Below, in pieces: positions 8,493-17,845 of a stretch of 64,000 bases of DNA (the stretch's first letter is position 1; each line of letters opens with the position of its first letter). The stretch comes from AP-15 sp963814865 (GTDB lineage Bacteria > Pseudomonadota > Alphaproteobacteria > ATCC43930 > CGMCC-115725). The stretch is from positions 558,001 to 622,000 of the forward strand of contig CAWFEN010000014.1 in NCBI GenBank assembly GCA_963814865.1. The letters run 5' to 3'. Under the pieces are notes generated by a model. That model worked only from the letters and a program-made list of their open reading frames with translations. It ran no database searches and was not told the DNA's origin. The position numbers were made by a program, and so were the translations under genes.

Positions 8493-9350
8493 ATGCGCTC
8501 GTTCCTGTTCGTTCCGGCCGATAGTCCGCGCAAGCTCGACCGCGCCCCGCAATCGGGGGCCGACGCGTTGATCCTCGACCTCGAGGATTCGGTGGTCCCG
8601 GCGAACCGGCCGCTGGCGCGCACCCAGGCGCGCGCCTTTCTCGCTGCCAGCGGCTCCGCCGCCTTTCGCCGCTGGGTCCGCATCAACCCGCTGGCGAGCG
8701 GCAGCGCGCTCGACGATCTCGCCGCCGTGGTGCCGGGAAAACCGGACGGCATCCTGTTGCCGAAATGCGTTCCCGAGGATCTGCGCACGCTCGATCATTA
8801 CCTGTCGGCGTTCGAGACCGCCGCCTCATTGCCGTCCGGCACCATCCGGATCATCGCCATCGCGACCGAAACGCCGGCCGCGATGTTCGCGCTCGGCAAT
8901 TATGCCGGCGTCTCGCCGCGGCTCGCCGGCATCACCTGGGGCGCCGAGGACCTGGCGGCCTGCATCGGCGGCCACAACCGCCGCAGCGACGGCGTCTATG
9001 ACGATGTCTATCGCCTGGCGCGCTCATTGTGCCTGTTGGCGGCCGCCGCGGCCGGGGTCATGCCGATCGACACGATCTACACCGATTTCCGGGATGCAGC
9101 CGGGCTCGCCGCCGAAAGCGCCGCGGCGCGCCGCTCGGGCTTCACCGCCAAGATGGCGATCCATCCGGCGCAGATCCCGGTCATCAACGCCGCTTTTTCC
9201 GTCAGCGGCGAGGAGCTCGCCTGGGCGCGCAAAGTGGTGGCGCTGTTCGCCGAAAACCCCGACGCCGGCACCATCGCCCTCGACGGCAGGATGATCGACC
9301 GCCCGCATCTGACCCTGGCCCGCCGCCTCCTCGGCCTCGGCGTGGAGTGA
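8493..9350 (+). CDS. CoA-ester lyase, HpcH/HpaI-CitE family
   Basis: A 285-residue TIM-barrel lyase resembling malyl-CoA, citramalyl-CoA or citrate lyase beta. Hallmarks: MRSFLFVPADSPRKL at the start, LILDLEDSV, RWVRINPLA with the Arg that binds the acid, IIAIATETPAAMFAL with the metal-binding Glu, GITWGAEDLAA with the second acidic metal ligand, and KMAIHPAQIPVIN near the end. It directly follows the MaoC dehydratase with no spacer and is surely co-translated. Likely splits a hydroxyacyl-CoA produced by that hydratase. Confidence 0.87.
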   Translation: MRSFLFVPADSPRKLDRAPQSGADALILDLEDSVVPANRPLARTQARAFLAASGSAAFRRWVRINPLASGSALDDLAAVVPGKPDGILLPKCVPEDLRTLDHYLSAFETAASLPSGTIRIIAIATETPAAMFALGNYAGVSPRLAGITWGAEDLAACIGGHNRRSDGVYDDVYRLARSLCLLAAAAAGVMPIDTIYTDFRDAAGLAAESAAARRSGFTAKMAIHPAQIPVINAAFSVSGEELAWARKVVALFAENPDAGTIALDGRMIDRPHLTLARRLLGLGVE

Positions 9351-9353
9351 GGC

Positions 9354-10529
9354 TCAGCGGGCCGCCTTTTCGAGGAACCGTTCGGCGAGGCGCGCGAAAA
9401 AGCTGACGCCGATCGGCAGGGCGTCGTCGTTGAAATCGTAGCGCGCGTTGTGCAGCAGGCAGCCGCCCTCGCCCGGGCCGTTGCCGAGCCACAGCATCGC
9501 GCCGGGTCGCGCGTTCAGCATGAACGAGAAATCCTCGCCGCCCATCGACGGCGCCACGTCGCGGATGACCTGGTCGGCGCCGCATATCTCGGCGGCAACA
9601 TCGGCGGCGAATGCGGTCTCGGCCGCGTGGTTGACGGTCGGCGGGTAGCTCCGCCGATAGTCTGCTTCGGCCACGGCGCCGTGCACGGCCGCGATGCCGC
9701 GGGCGATCTCGCCGATCCGGCGCTCGATCAGGTCCTGCGCTTCGGGGCGAAAGCTGCGGGCGGTGCCGCCGATATGCAACCCGTCGGGGATCACGTTGTA
9801 GGCCGACCCGCCGCGCACAAAACCGACGCTGACGACCGCGGTATCGAGCGGATCGAGGCTGCGGCTGACGATCGTCTGCAACGCCAGCACGATTTCGGCG
9901 CCGATCACGAACGGGTCGGTGCCGAGATGCGGGTGCGCGGCGTGCGTGCCGCGCCCTTTGATGCGAATGTCCCAGCGGTCCGAGGCGGCGAGCAATGGCC
10001 CCGGCCGCGTCGCGATCTGCCCGACCGCGATGCCGGGCTTGTTGTGCAGCGCAAAGACGGCATCGCACGGAAACCTGTCGAACAGCCCCTGCTCGACCAT
10101 GACCCGGCCGCCGCCCCCGCCTTCTTCGGCCGGCTGAAAGATCAGGTTCACGACGCCTTCGAAATTCCGCGTCGCGGCGAGATATCTGGCGGCGCCGAGC
10201 AACATCGTCGTATGCCCGTCATGGCCGCAGGCGTGCATCTTGCCGGCATCGGTCGAGCGGTGCGCAAAGTCGTTCAGTTCGTGGATCGGCAGGGCGTCCA
10301 TATCGGCGCGCAGCCCGATCGCGGCGGTCGAATTGCCGCGCCGGATCGTGCCGACGACGCCGGTCCCGGCCAGCCCGCGATGGACCTCGCAGCCGAATTC
10401 AGCGAGCTTTGCCGCGACGAGGTCGGCGGTGCGCTCTTCGGCGAAGGCGAGTTCCGGGTGGGCGTGGATGTCGCGGCGAATCGCCGTCAGCTCGTCCTGG
10501 TAGTCGCGCACCTGCGGGATGATCGGCAT
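9354..10529 (-). CDS. M20 family amidohydrolase (hippurate hydrolase-like)
   Basis: A 391-residue metal-dependent amidohydrolase of the M20D group (HipO, IAA-amino acid hydrolase-like). Visible metal and active-site motifs are RADMDALPIHE, MHACGHDGHTTMLLGAA, FQPAEEGGGGG, and near the end PSMGGEDFSFM. It probably removes the acyl group from N-acyl amino acids. The start at ATG 10529 (MPIIPQVRDYQDELTAIRRD) is the family start; an in-frame ATG at 10613 gives an untypical extension. Tail-to-tail with the CitE-like gene, three bases between stops. Confidence 0.87.
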   Translation of the reverse strand: MPIIPQVRDYQDELTAIRRDIHAHPELAFAEERTADLVAAKLAEFGCEVHRGLAGTGVVGTIRRGNSTAAIGLRADMDALPIHELNDFAHRSTDAGKMHACGHDGHTTMLLGAARYLAATRNFEGVVNLIFQPAEEGGGGGRVMVEQGLFDRFPCDAVFALHNKPGIAVGQIATRPGPLLAASDRWDIRIKGRGTHAAHPHLGTDPFVIGAEIVLALQTIVSRSLDPLDTAVVSVGFVRGGSAYNVIPDGLHIGGTARSFRPEAQDLIERRIGEIARGIAAVHGAVAEADYRRSYPPTVNHAAETAFAADVAAEICGADQVIRDVAPSMGGEDFSFMLNARPGAMLWLGNGPGEGGCLLHNARYDFNDDALPIGVSFFARLAERFLEKAAR

Positions 10530-10678
10530 CGGCGGCCCTGTGGTATCGAATACTGCGTTTGATGCCAGTATCGCCGCTGTCTTCGGGGAAAGGAAAGCGA
10601 CTGTAGCGCGCACCGCGGGAAACAGGTTAGCTTGGCCCGGTGACGAGGCCGTCGCGGGACCGGCAAGGGACTGGCTGC

Positions 10679-11293
10679 ATGAGAGCGATACCGGCGATCT
10701 GGATCATCGGCCTCATGATCCTGTTGCCGGCTTGCGCGCCCGAACCGCCGCCGCCGCTCAACTCGCCCGCCTTCAACACCCGGCCGCCGCTGCCGGGCCA
10801 GCCCGGCTATCTCGCAACGATCAAATACATCGACGACGGTCTCAAATACACCGCGGCCGGCAGCGCCTTCTTTGTCGCGGCCGATGGCGAGATGTGCTTC
10901 AGCGGCCCGGTCAATCTCGGGCTGACCCGGCTGGTCAATTATCAGAATTACTGGTGCATGAGCCCGATGACGGTGGAATCGGTCGAGGCGCTCCGCAACG
11001 ACGTCAGCTATGTGAACGAGGTTCGCTTGTGGTGCCGTCATGCGACCCCGCAATGCGCCCACAAGACCGGCTATCCGAACATGCTGGACGACGCCTGGAT
11101 CGCCAACAGCATCACCGCCGAAATCCTCCCGTTCCGACAGGAACAGGCGGCGATCGAGCACCTTGTCTATCTGATGGGCGGAAGCGTCGGCGAGGCCGTG
11201 CCGCTGCCGTGGCGGGGCAACGCCGTGCTTGACACCCCGCCCTCAGCGGCTAGCGTCCGCGCGCTGACCCTCGCAACGGAGGAAACGAGATGA
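10679..11293 (+). CDS. Putative lipoprotein, function unknown
   Basis: A 204-residue exported protein with a lipoprotein signal: hydrophobic stretch IWIIGLMILLPAC with an LPAC lipobox, cysteine near residue 20. The mature part begins with a proline-rich linker (EPPPPLNSPAF) and contains five cysteines. No family recognised. The start at ATG 10679 is preferred because it begins the signal peptide; the frame is open to 10640. Its stop overlaps the ATG of the NIPSNAP gene (ATGA), so the two are translated together. Confidence 0.65.
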   Translation: MRAIPAIWIIGLMILLPACAPEPPPPLNSPAFNTRPPLPGQPGYLATIKYIDDGLKYTAAGSAFFVAADGEMCFSGPVNLGLTRLVNYQNYWCMSPMTVESVEALRNDVSYVNEVRLWCRHATPQCAHKTGYPNMLDDAWIANSITAEILPFRQEQAAIEHLVYLMGGSVGEAVPLPWRGNAVLDTPPSAASVRALTLATEETR

Positions 11294-11913
11294 TCATCGA
11301 GATGCGCACCTATACCTTGCAGCCGGGCACGGTTGCGACGTTTGAAGAGCGCTTTGGCCAGGCGTTGCCGGTGCGGGCCAAGGTCTCGCCGCTCGCCGCC
11401 TTCTGGCATACCGAGGTCGGGCCGCTGAATCGCGTGATCCATGTCTGGACCTATGACGACCTCGCCGCCCGTACCCACCTGCGCGAAGCGGCGACAAAGC
11501 TCGACGGCTGGCCGCCCAATGTCCGCGAATTCGTCGTCGAACAGCAGAGCGACATCTATCTGCCCGCCCCATTCTCGCCGGCGCTCGAACCGCGCCAGCT
11601 GGGCGGGCTCTACGAGATCCGCATCTACACCTTCAAGCCCGGCGGCATCCCCGGCGTGATCGACCGCTGGAGCGGCCACATCGCCCGGCGCAACGAGCTG
11701 TCGCCGCTGGTCGGCGCCTGGCACACCGAACTCGGCGGGCTCAACAAATGGTGCCACATCTGGGCCTACAAGGACGCCGCCGACCGCTTCCGCATCCGCG
11801 ACGAAGCCCGCGCCAAGGGCATCTGGCCGCCGCCCTCGTCAGGCGGACCCAACATGATGATCCGCCAAGAAAACATGCTGGTCGTCCCGGCCGCGTTCTC
11901 GCCGCTGCATTGA
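11290..11913 (+). CDS. NIPSNAP family protein, two domains
   Basis: A 207-residue protein made of two NIPSNAP (dimeric alpha-beta barrel) repeats. Repeat 1 begins MIIEMRTYTLQPGTV and contains WHTEVGPLNRVIHVWTYDD; repeat 2 begins YEIRIYTFKPGGIPG and contains WHTELGGLNKWCHIWAYKD. Bacterial members are usually orphan and are often placed next to catabolic genes; biochemical function is not established. It overlaps the lipoprotein stop by four bases. Confidence 0.87.
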   Translation: MIIEMRTYTLQPGTVATFEERFGQALPVRAKVSPLAAFWHTEVGPLNRVIHVWTYDDLAARTHLREAATKLDGWPPNVREFVVEQQSDIYLPAPFSPALEPRQLGGLYEIRIYTFKPGGIPGVIDRWSGHIARRNELSPLVGAWHTELGGLNKWCHIWAYKDAADRFRIRDEARAKGIWPPPSSGGPNMMIRQENMLVVPAAFSPLH

Positions 11914-12031
11914 GGGCCGTGCGGGGGGTGCCGCCGCACTCGGCACCCCGACAATTCCGCAGCCGGTGCGGCTGTTGCGCCGCCACTGGGTCAGGGTGCT
12001 GTGTAAGGGGCTCGCCCAAGGAGAAAGTCCC

Positions 12032-13153
12032 ATGAGAATCGGCCTGTTTTACCAGATCCAAGTCCCCAAGCCCTGGACCCCTTCCAGTGAATCGCAACGC
12101 ATTCACGAAGCCTTGGAGCAAATCCCCTACGCCGAACAGATGGGTTTTGCCAGCGTATGGTTTTCCGAGCATCACTTCCGCCCGGTGTGGTCGCATAACA
12201 GCGCCCCGGACCTCACTCTGGCGGCGGTGAGCCAGCGCACCAGCCGCATCCGGCTCGGCGTCGGCGTGGTGCTGGCGCCGATCCACCACCCGCTGCACGT
12301 AGCGGCGCGCATGGCGACGCTCGATATTCTGAGCCATGGGCGAGTCGATGTGGGCCTGGGCCGGACCGGCTATCCCTACCAGCTCACCCCGTACGGGACG
12401 GATTTGCACGACACGCGCGGCATGTGGCAGGAATTTGCTGAGGTGCTGCCGCGGATCTGGACCCAGGAGGAGATCTCCTATGACGGGAAATATTACCAGA
12501 TTCCTCGCCGGGAGGTCCTGCCGAAGCCGGTGCAACGCCCGCACCCGCCGCTGTGGTCCGCGTGCGGCAGCGACGAAACCGCGCGCCTGACCGGCAGCCT
12601 CGCGATGGGCGGGCTGTTCGGCAGCGAAGGCGGCCCGGACCGCGTCGGACAGCTGATGGTGCTGTATCAGGAGGCGCTGCGGACGGCCGCGGGCAACCGC
12701 ACCGGGTCCGCCCCGCGCACTGCGCTGATGACTGCGGGCTATTGCCATGAAGACCCGCAAATCGCGGCCGAGCGCGGCACCGAGCTGGTGAGTTGGTATA
12801 TCGAGCAACAGCGCGAGCGCGCCCGTCTGGTGTGGCGCGACTATGATGCGAGCACCGTGCCGGCCGATTATCAGGGGTATTACGCGCGCGACCAGCGCCT
12901 CGCCAGCGGGCCGCATCCGGGTGAGCCGACACCGCGGGAAGTACGCGAGCAAGGCACCAAATTCTGCGTCGGCACGCCGGCCGACTGCATCCGGTTTCTC
13001 GAAATCTACGAAGCCCTGGGTATCGAGGAAGTATTTTTATTGTGTGCCATCGGGCCGGCGCAGCACCAGGAGGTGCTCCATACCCTTCGCCTGTTCGGCG
13101 AGCAGGTCATCCCCCACTTCCAGGCCAAGGAGAAGCGGGCCGCGGTAGCATAG
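12032..13153 (+). CDS. LLM class flavin-dependent oxidoreductase (bacterial luciferase-like)
   Basis: A 373-residue F420/FMN-type luciferase-like monooxygenase. Typical features: MRIGLFYQIQVP start, AEQMGFASVWFSEHHFRP (substrate and flavin pocket), RIRLGVGVVLAPIHHPL, and HGRVDVGLGRTGYPY. The ATG at 12032 has a strong AAGGAG upstream; the frame is open further up but without a site. Substrate unknown. It follows the NIPSNAP gene by 118 bases and may be in the same transcript. Confidence 0.87.
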   Translation: MRIGLFYQIQVPKPWTPSSESQRIHEALEQIPYAEQMGFASVWFSEHHFRPVWSHNSAPDLTLAAVSQRTSRIRLGVGVVLAPIHHPLHVAARMATLDILSHGRVDVGLGRTGYPYQLTPYGTDLHDTRGMWQEFAEVLPRIWTQEEISYDGKYYQIPRREVLPKPVQRPHPPLWSACGSDETARLTGSLAMGGLFGSEGGPDRVGQLMVLYQEALRTAAGNRTGSAPRTALMTAGYCHEDPQIAAERGTELVSWYIEQQRERARLVWRDYDASTVPADYQGYYARDQRLASGPHPGEPTPREVREQGTKFCVGTPADCIRFLEIYEALGIEEVFLLCAIGPAQHQEVLHTLRLFGEQVIPHFQAKEKRAAVA

Positions 13154-13187
13154 GCATCGGCATAACCGGTAGTTGCCGGATCCGCCC

Positions 13188-13763
13188 TCACGAGGGATGG
13201 CGGAAGCGGCCGATCAGGCCCGCCGCGCCCTTGGTATGCCCGGCGAGCGCTGTAAACAGCGCATCGCGAGTCAGCCCCGGCTGCAATGCCTTGGGGTCGA
13301 GGTCGGTCGCGATCACGGTAAAGGTATAGTGGTGCCAGTCGCCGGGCGGCGTGCAGGGGCCGAAATAAGTCGGCAACCCCATCGTGCTCTTGCCGCCGAC
13401 GAACTTGTCCGAGGGCTTGCTGAGCTCGCCTTCGGCAAAGCCGGTCACCGCGGCGGGGATGCCGTAAACCACCATGTGCATCACGCCCAGGCCGCCGCGC
13501 CCCTCGGGATCGATCAGCAACAGCGCGAAACTCGTGGTCCCGGCCGGCGGGTTCGCCCATGCCAGCGGCGGCGAGACGCTCTGGCCGACGCAGTTGGGAT
13601 TGCCCTTGCGGTCGCCCGCGTATTTCTGGGCCAGCGGGGCGTTGTCGGCAAAGGCCGGCGAGGTCAGCTCGAACGGCTCCGCCGCCCGAACGACCGGTGC
13701 CGCACCGAATGACGAGAGAAGCAGTCCGCCTGCCAGCAACAGGCTTCCGAGACCGGACTTCAT
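13188..13763 (-). CDS. YbhB/YbcL-type PEBP protein, exported
   Basis: A 191-residue phosphatidylethanolamine-binding-like (Raf kinase inhibitor-like) protein with a Sec signal peptide (LGSLLLAGGLLLSSFGAAPVVRA). Family motifs: SPPLAWANPPAGTTSFALL, DPEGRGGLGVMHMVVYGIP, and YFGPCTPPGDWHHYTFTV, the anion-binding loop. Periplasmic; the ligand of bacterial members is not known. Faces the preceding oxidoreductase gene tail-to-tail. Confidence 0.87.
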   Translation of the reverse strand: MKSGLGSLLLAGGLLLSSFGAAPVVRAAEPFELTSPAFADNAPLAQKYAGDRKGNPNCVGQSVSPPLAWANPPAGTTSFALLLIDPEGRGGLGVMHMVVYGIPAAVTGFAEGELSKPSDKFVGGKSTMGLPTYFGPCTPPGDWHHYTFTVIATDLDPKALQPGLTRDALFTALAGHTKGAAGLIGRFRHPS

Positions 13764-13912
13764 GATGCTCCCCCTGATTTGAAACAGCAGCGGCGATGCT
13801 ATCCCGATCGCTGCCGGATGGCGCCTTCTTTGCGCTGCCGCGCGCTGTTGTCCGGCTCCAGCAGCACGTAAGATACCGCGACGGCGATGCAGATTTTTCC
13901 GGAGGAAGCGGC

Positions 13913-15073
13913 ATGGCAGACAAGCTGCGGCTGGGCCTGATCGGCGCCAGCGTCAAGGGTACCTGGTCGGCCCGTTCCCACCTGCCGGCGGTGCAGGCCA
14001 GCTCGGATGTGGAGTTGACGGCGGTCTGCACCACTAGAGCCGACAGCGCCGAGGCGGCGCGCCAGGCCTGGAATGCCCGGCTGGCCTTTGACGACTGGCG
14101 CAGGATGATCGCCTCGCCGGAGATCGACGCGGTCGCGGTCGTCGTGCGCGTGCCCTCTCACTATGCGCCGGCCAAGGCGGCGCTGGAGGCGGGCAAGCAT
14201 GTCTATTGCGAGTGGCCGCTTGGGCGAACGACGGCGGAGGCCGCGGAACTGGCGGCGCTGGCCGCGGCTCGCGGGCTGATCACCGCGGTTGGCCTGCAGG
14301 CCCGCGTCAATCCTGCCTTGATGCATATGAAGGAGCTGGTCGAATCCGGCTTTGTCGGCGAGGTCATGGCCGTCCATGTCAGCCTGCTGCGCGAGGGTGT
14401 CTTGTCCCGACCGTCGCACCGCACCTGGCAGCGCGACGCCCAGCTCGGCGCCAACACGCTGACCATTGCCAACGGCCACACCGTGGACGCGATGCGCTTT
14501 GTCGTCGGTGATTTTTCCCGGCTGTCCGCCGTGGTGGCGACGCAGGCGAAGCAGTGGTTCGACACCGGCGCCAAGACGCTGCTCGACGTTACCTCGCCCG
14601 ACAACGTGCTGCTCAGCGGCCGGCTGGCGAACGGCGCCGTGGTGTCGGCCCATATCGGCGCCATACCGTTCGCCGGCAGCGGCTATCGGATGGAAATCTA
14701 CGGCAACGACGGGACCCTGACCGTATCGGGCGAGGATTCGCCGCAGTTGAGCGAGGTCGTTCTCCACGGCGCGAAGAGCGGCAACACGCTCGCGCCGATC
14801 CCTGTGCCGGAGCGCTTCACCTTCGCGGCACCCGCGACGCCGCCGGGTGAAGTCGCCAACGTAGGCCAGATGTACACGCTGTTCGCGCGTGCTATTCGAG
14901 ACGCGGCTCGAGACGCGGCGATCCGCGGCGGCGAGAGCCGCCAGCCGGGCTTCGCGACCGCACTCGACCTGCACCGCCTGGTCGACGCCATCAAAGAGGC
15001 GTCAGATAACGGGCGCGAGGTGACTTTCGAGCAGCGGTCCGGCGCCGGCAGCCACTGGCGGGCAGGGACATGA
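13913..15073 (+). CDS. Gfo/Idh/MocA family oxidoreductase
   Basis: A 386-residue NAD(P)-dependent oxidoreductase. N-terminal Rossmann fold with GLIGASVKGTWSARSHLP, then the conserved HVYCEWPLGRTTAEA containing the E-W/K-P-L segment. A C-terminal alpha/beta substrate domain follows. In most family members the motif is EKP; here a Trp replaces the Lys (CEWPLG), as in the Gal80-like subgroup, so a regulatory or altered catalytic role is possible. GGAGGAAG precedes ATG 13913. Confidence 0.83.
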   Translation: MADKLRLGLIGASVKGTWSARSHLPAVQASSDVELTAVCTTRADSAEAARQAWNARLAFDDWRRMIASPEIDAVAVVVRVPSHYAPAKAALEAGKHVYCEWPLGRTTAEAAELAALAAARGLITAVGLQARVNPALMHMKELVESGFVGEVMAVHVSLLREGVLSRPSHRTWQRDAQLGANTLTIANGHTVDAMRFVVGDFSRLSAVVATQAKQWFDTGAKTLLDVTSPDNVLLSGRLANGAVVSAHIGAIPFAGSGYRMEIYGNDGTLTVSGEDSPQLSEVVLHGAKSGNTLAPIPVPERFTFAAPATPPGEVANVGQMYTLFARAIRDAARDAAIRGGESRQPGFATALDLHRLVDAIKEASDNGREVTFEQRSGAGSHWRAGT

Positions 15074-15168
15074 CCCCGCAATGACCGGTTCCGTCAGCCT
15101 CGACGAGGCGGTTGACGATTTATGGAATAGATCGCCGCCATCGCCGCCCGCGAATAGACGGGGCTTGT

Positions 15169-15522
15169 TCAGCCTCCCGCTTGCGGCAATTCCATGCGGA
15201 CCGCGACGGCGGCGCTGGCGATGACCGCGACGTCGCCGGTCTCGTCGTCCGGAACGTCGAGACCGCCTTTGACGCATTTGACCGTGACTTCGCCATGCGG
15301 GAGCGCCGCTTTGACCGCCGCGGCGTCGACCTTGCCGGGCTGCTGGACCCCGATCGTGACCTCGACCTGCATCTTGCGCGGGTCGAGCTCGAGCGTGCGG
15401 ATCAGGGTCAGCGAGCTGTGGTGGATCGCGTCCTGGACGGCGCGCACCGCCGCCTTGGTGTAGTCGCCGCCGTGCAGGTCGTTGCCGCTGCCCATTTCCA
15501 GGATCACGCGTTTTGCGGTCAT
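15169..15522 (-). CDS. Lin0512 family protein, copy 2
   Basis: A 117-residue conserved protein of the Lin0512 family (TIGR02058 type), recognised from VILEMGSGNDLHGGDYTKAAVRAV near the start and QVEVTIGVQQPGKVD in the middle. The family has no established biochemical role. It is the downstream member of a tandem pair with the gene at 15519-15875; the two are clear paralogs and overlap by four bases, which suggests a heteromeric complex. Divergently placed from the ABC importer. Confidence 0.8.
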   Translation of the reverse strand: MTAKRVILEMGSGNDLHGGDYTKAAVRAVQDAIHHSSLTLIRTLELDPRKMQVEVTIGVQQPGKVDAAAVKAALPHGEVTVKCVKGGLDVPDDETGDVAVIASAAVAVRMELPQAGG

Positions 15523-15875
15523 GGCGCTTTGCCCTCCGCGATGTCGAGCCGCACGACCGCCGCCGCGTTGGCGATCACCGTCTTGCCGGTGCCCGCATCA
15601 TTGGCGATTTCGAGCCCGCCTTCGACGACCGCGACCGTCCCCGTGCCATGCGGCAGCACCGCCAGAACCGCCGCCTTGTCGACCGCTTCCGGATGCGGCA
15701 CGCCGATCGTCACCTCGACCCGCATCGCATCGACCGGCAGGCCGACGGCGTCGGCGACGCTCAGCCCGTTGTGCCACAGCGCGTCGCGCAGGGCGCGCAC
15801 CGCCGCCTTCGTATAGTCGGCGCCCCGGATATCGGTGCCCATGCCGATCTGCAGCACCATGCGTTTCCAGGCCAT
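15519..15875 (-). CDS. Lin0512 family protein, copy 1
   Basis: A 118-residue paralog of the adjacent downstream gene: MVLQIGMGTDIRGADYTKAAVRAL and RVEVTIGVPHPEAVD align position by position with it. First gene of the pair; the ABC importer starts 77 bases away on the other strand, so a shared promoter region is likely. The family keeps an N-terminal G-x-G-x-D/N motif and small Ala/Gly-rich C-terminus. Function unknown. Confidence 0.8.
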   Translation of the reverse strand: MAWKRMVLQIGMGTDIRGADYTKAAVRALRDALWHNGLSVADAVGLPVDAMRVEVTIGVPHPEAVDKAAVLAVLPHGTGTVAVVEGGLEIANDAGTGKTVIANAAAVVRLDIAEGKAP

Positions 15876-15951
15876 TTTCGCTTTCCCTCGATAGCCGCGA
15901 TATTATGCTACCACACCTGCCGCGGAACCGGCGGGAGAGCGAACGGGGATC

Positions 15952-16746
15952 GTGGACGCAGCGGCGCAAATCGTCATCGACCGGGTCAGCCATGTCTATC
16001 GGCCGCCGCGCGGCCGCCCGGTAACGGCGCTCGACGGCGTGTCGCTCGAAGTGCGCGACCGCGAATTCGTGGCATTGCTCGGCCCCAGCGGCTGCGGCAA
16101 AAGCACGCTCCTCTACCTCGTCGGCGGCTTTCTGCCGGTCGAGCAGGGGGCGATCCGGGTCGAGGACAAGCCGATCGCCGGGCCCGGTCCCGACCGCGGC
16201 ATCGTCTTTCAGCATTTTGCGCTGTTCCCGTGGAAGACGGTGCTGCAGAACGTGCTTTACGGCCTCGAAAAGCAGCGCCTCGAACGCGACGAGCGCCTGC
16301 GGCGGGCGCGCGACTTCATCGAACTCGTCGGCCTCGGCGGTTTCGAGGACAGCTATCCCGCGCAGCTCTCGGGCGGCATGAAGCAGCGCGCGGCGATCGC
16401 CCGCACCCTCGCGATCGAACCGCGCATCCTGCTGATGGACGAGCCCTTTGGCGCGCTCGATGCGCAGACGCGCAGCCTGATGCAGGCGGAGCTGCTGCGC
16501 ATCTGGCAGGGCTCGCGCAAGACCGTGATCTTCGTCACCCATGACGTTCAGGAGGCGGTGTTTCTCGCCGAGCGGATCGCGGTGATGTCGGCGCGGCCGG
16601 GCCGGATCAAGGAGATCGTCGAGGCGCGCTTCGACAAGGAAGATCCCGGGCTGACCCGCACGGCGCCCTTTGTCGAGATGGTCGACCATGTCTGGAACCT
16701 GGTGCGCGCCGAGGCGATCCTGGCGCAACGGGGCGGCGCGGCATGA
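15952..16746 (+). CDS. ABC transporter ATP-binding protein (taurine/nitrate/sulfonate type)
   Basis: A 264-residue ATPase of the TauB/SsuB/NrtD group. Walker A GPSGCGKST near residue 46, Q-loop region FQHFALFPWKTVLQN, signature LSGGMKQRAAIARTLA, Walker B ILLMDEPFGALDA, and the switch His in VIFVTHDVQEAVF. The start is a GTG at 15952. First gene of an ATPase, binding protein, permease, permease operon. Substrate class is inferred from the family only: small organic anions or thiamine-precursor-like compounds. Confidence 0.88.
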   Translation: MDAAAQIVIDRVSHVYRPPRGRPVTALDGVSLEVRDREFVALLGPSGCGKSTLLYLVGGFLPVEQGAIRVEDKPIAGPGPDRGIVFQHFALFPWKTVLQNVLYGLEKQRLERDERLRRARDFIELVGLGGFEDSYPAQLSGGMKQRAAIARTLAIEPRILLMDEPFGALDAQTRSLMQAELLRIWQGSRKTVIFVTHDVQEAVFLAERIAVMSARPGRIKEIVEARFDKEDPGLTRTAPFVEMVDHVWNLVRAEAILAQRGGAA

Positions 16747-16803
16747 TCATGATAGGTGTAAGATCGGGACAGGGACGAAGCCGGGAAACGTCGGAGGAAA
16801 GCC

Positions 16804-17845
16804 ATGCGGCCAAGGTTCATGCTCTTCATCGCCGCTGCGATCGTGATCGGCGTGGCGTCGAGCGCAAACGCGCCGCGCGCCGCGGAATCGACGCCGCTGC
16901 CGATCCGTGTCGGCTGGGCCGAGACGCCGGGCCATCTGGCCCCGCTCGTTGCCGCGCTGGCCAAGCGGCATCCGGAAATCATGCCCAACAACGGCAAGAC
17001 CTATGATTTCGAGCCGGTGCGCTATCCCGGCAGCACGCCGCAGATCCAGGCGCTGGCGATCAACGACCTCGAGATCGCCGCCTTCTCCAACTCGGCCTTC
17101 GCGCTCGCCGTCGCCAACGCCCATCTCGACGTGCCGATCGTCGCCGACGTGGTTCAGACCGGCCATCCGGGCTATTTCCCGGGCGAATACGTCGTCGCCA
17201 AGGACGGGCCGATCAAGACGGTCGCAGGATGTGAGGGGCAAGCGGGTCGCCACCAACGCGATCGGCTCGGAAGCCAATTCGACGATGCGCGCGATGTTGC
17301 GCAAGCACGGCATCAAGGACAGCGATTTCACCACGGTCGAGGCCAATTTCGCCAACCAGCCGGCCATGCTCATCGAAGGCAAGGTCGACATGATCGAGCT
17401 CTTGCCGCAATTCGCCTCCGAGCTGACGGCGGCCGGCAAATACAAGATCCTGTTTACCGGCGTCGACGTGCACGGGGTCTCCGAGGCGGTTTTCTGGTGC
17501 ATGCGGGCCGATTTCATCGCCGCGCACCGGCCCGCCCTGATCGATTTCTTCACCGATTACATGCGCGCCCTGCACTGGTTTCTGACCCCGGCCAACCGCC
17601 CGGAGGCGCTCGCCCTGACCGTCGCGGTCACGCACAAATCGGCGAAGGATTTGGATTTCGCCTTCACCAGGCACGATTTCTACCATTCCCCCGACATGGT
17701 GCCCGATGTCGCGGCGGTGCAGCGGGAGATCGATGAGGATGTGAAGCTCGGGGTCCTGCCGCGCGCCGTCCAGGTGAGCCCGAAATATGTCGATTTGTCG
17801 CTGATCAAGGCGGCCAAGGAACGCCTCGACGGCCATGGCGCTTGA
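16804..17845 (+). CDS. ABC transporter substrate-binding protein, frameshifted
   Basis: Periplasmic binding protein of the NMT1/TauA-like type. A signal peptide (FMLFIAAAIVIGVASSANA) leads into the mature part with PIRVGWAETPGHLAPLV and FEPVRYPGSTPQIQALA. The frame of the start ends as protein-like sequence after AKDGPIKTVA at about 17226. The neighbouring frame then resumes exactly (DVRGKRVATNAIGSEAN) and runs to the stop at 17845. Skipping one base of the GG at 17227-17228 restores a 346-residue protein; the span is 3n+1. The stop overlaps the permease start by 11 bases. Probably a sequence insertion rather than decay, since both halves are intact. Confidence 0.85.

Noticed and set aside
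17221..17240. Programmed ribosomal frameshift in the binding-protein gene
   Set aside because: No slippery heptamer or downstream structure is evident, and four other unrelated genes in the window show the same one-base break.
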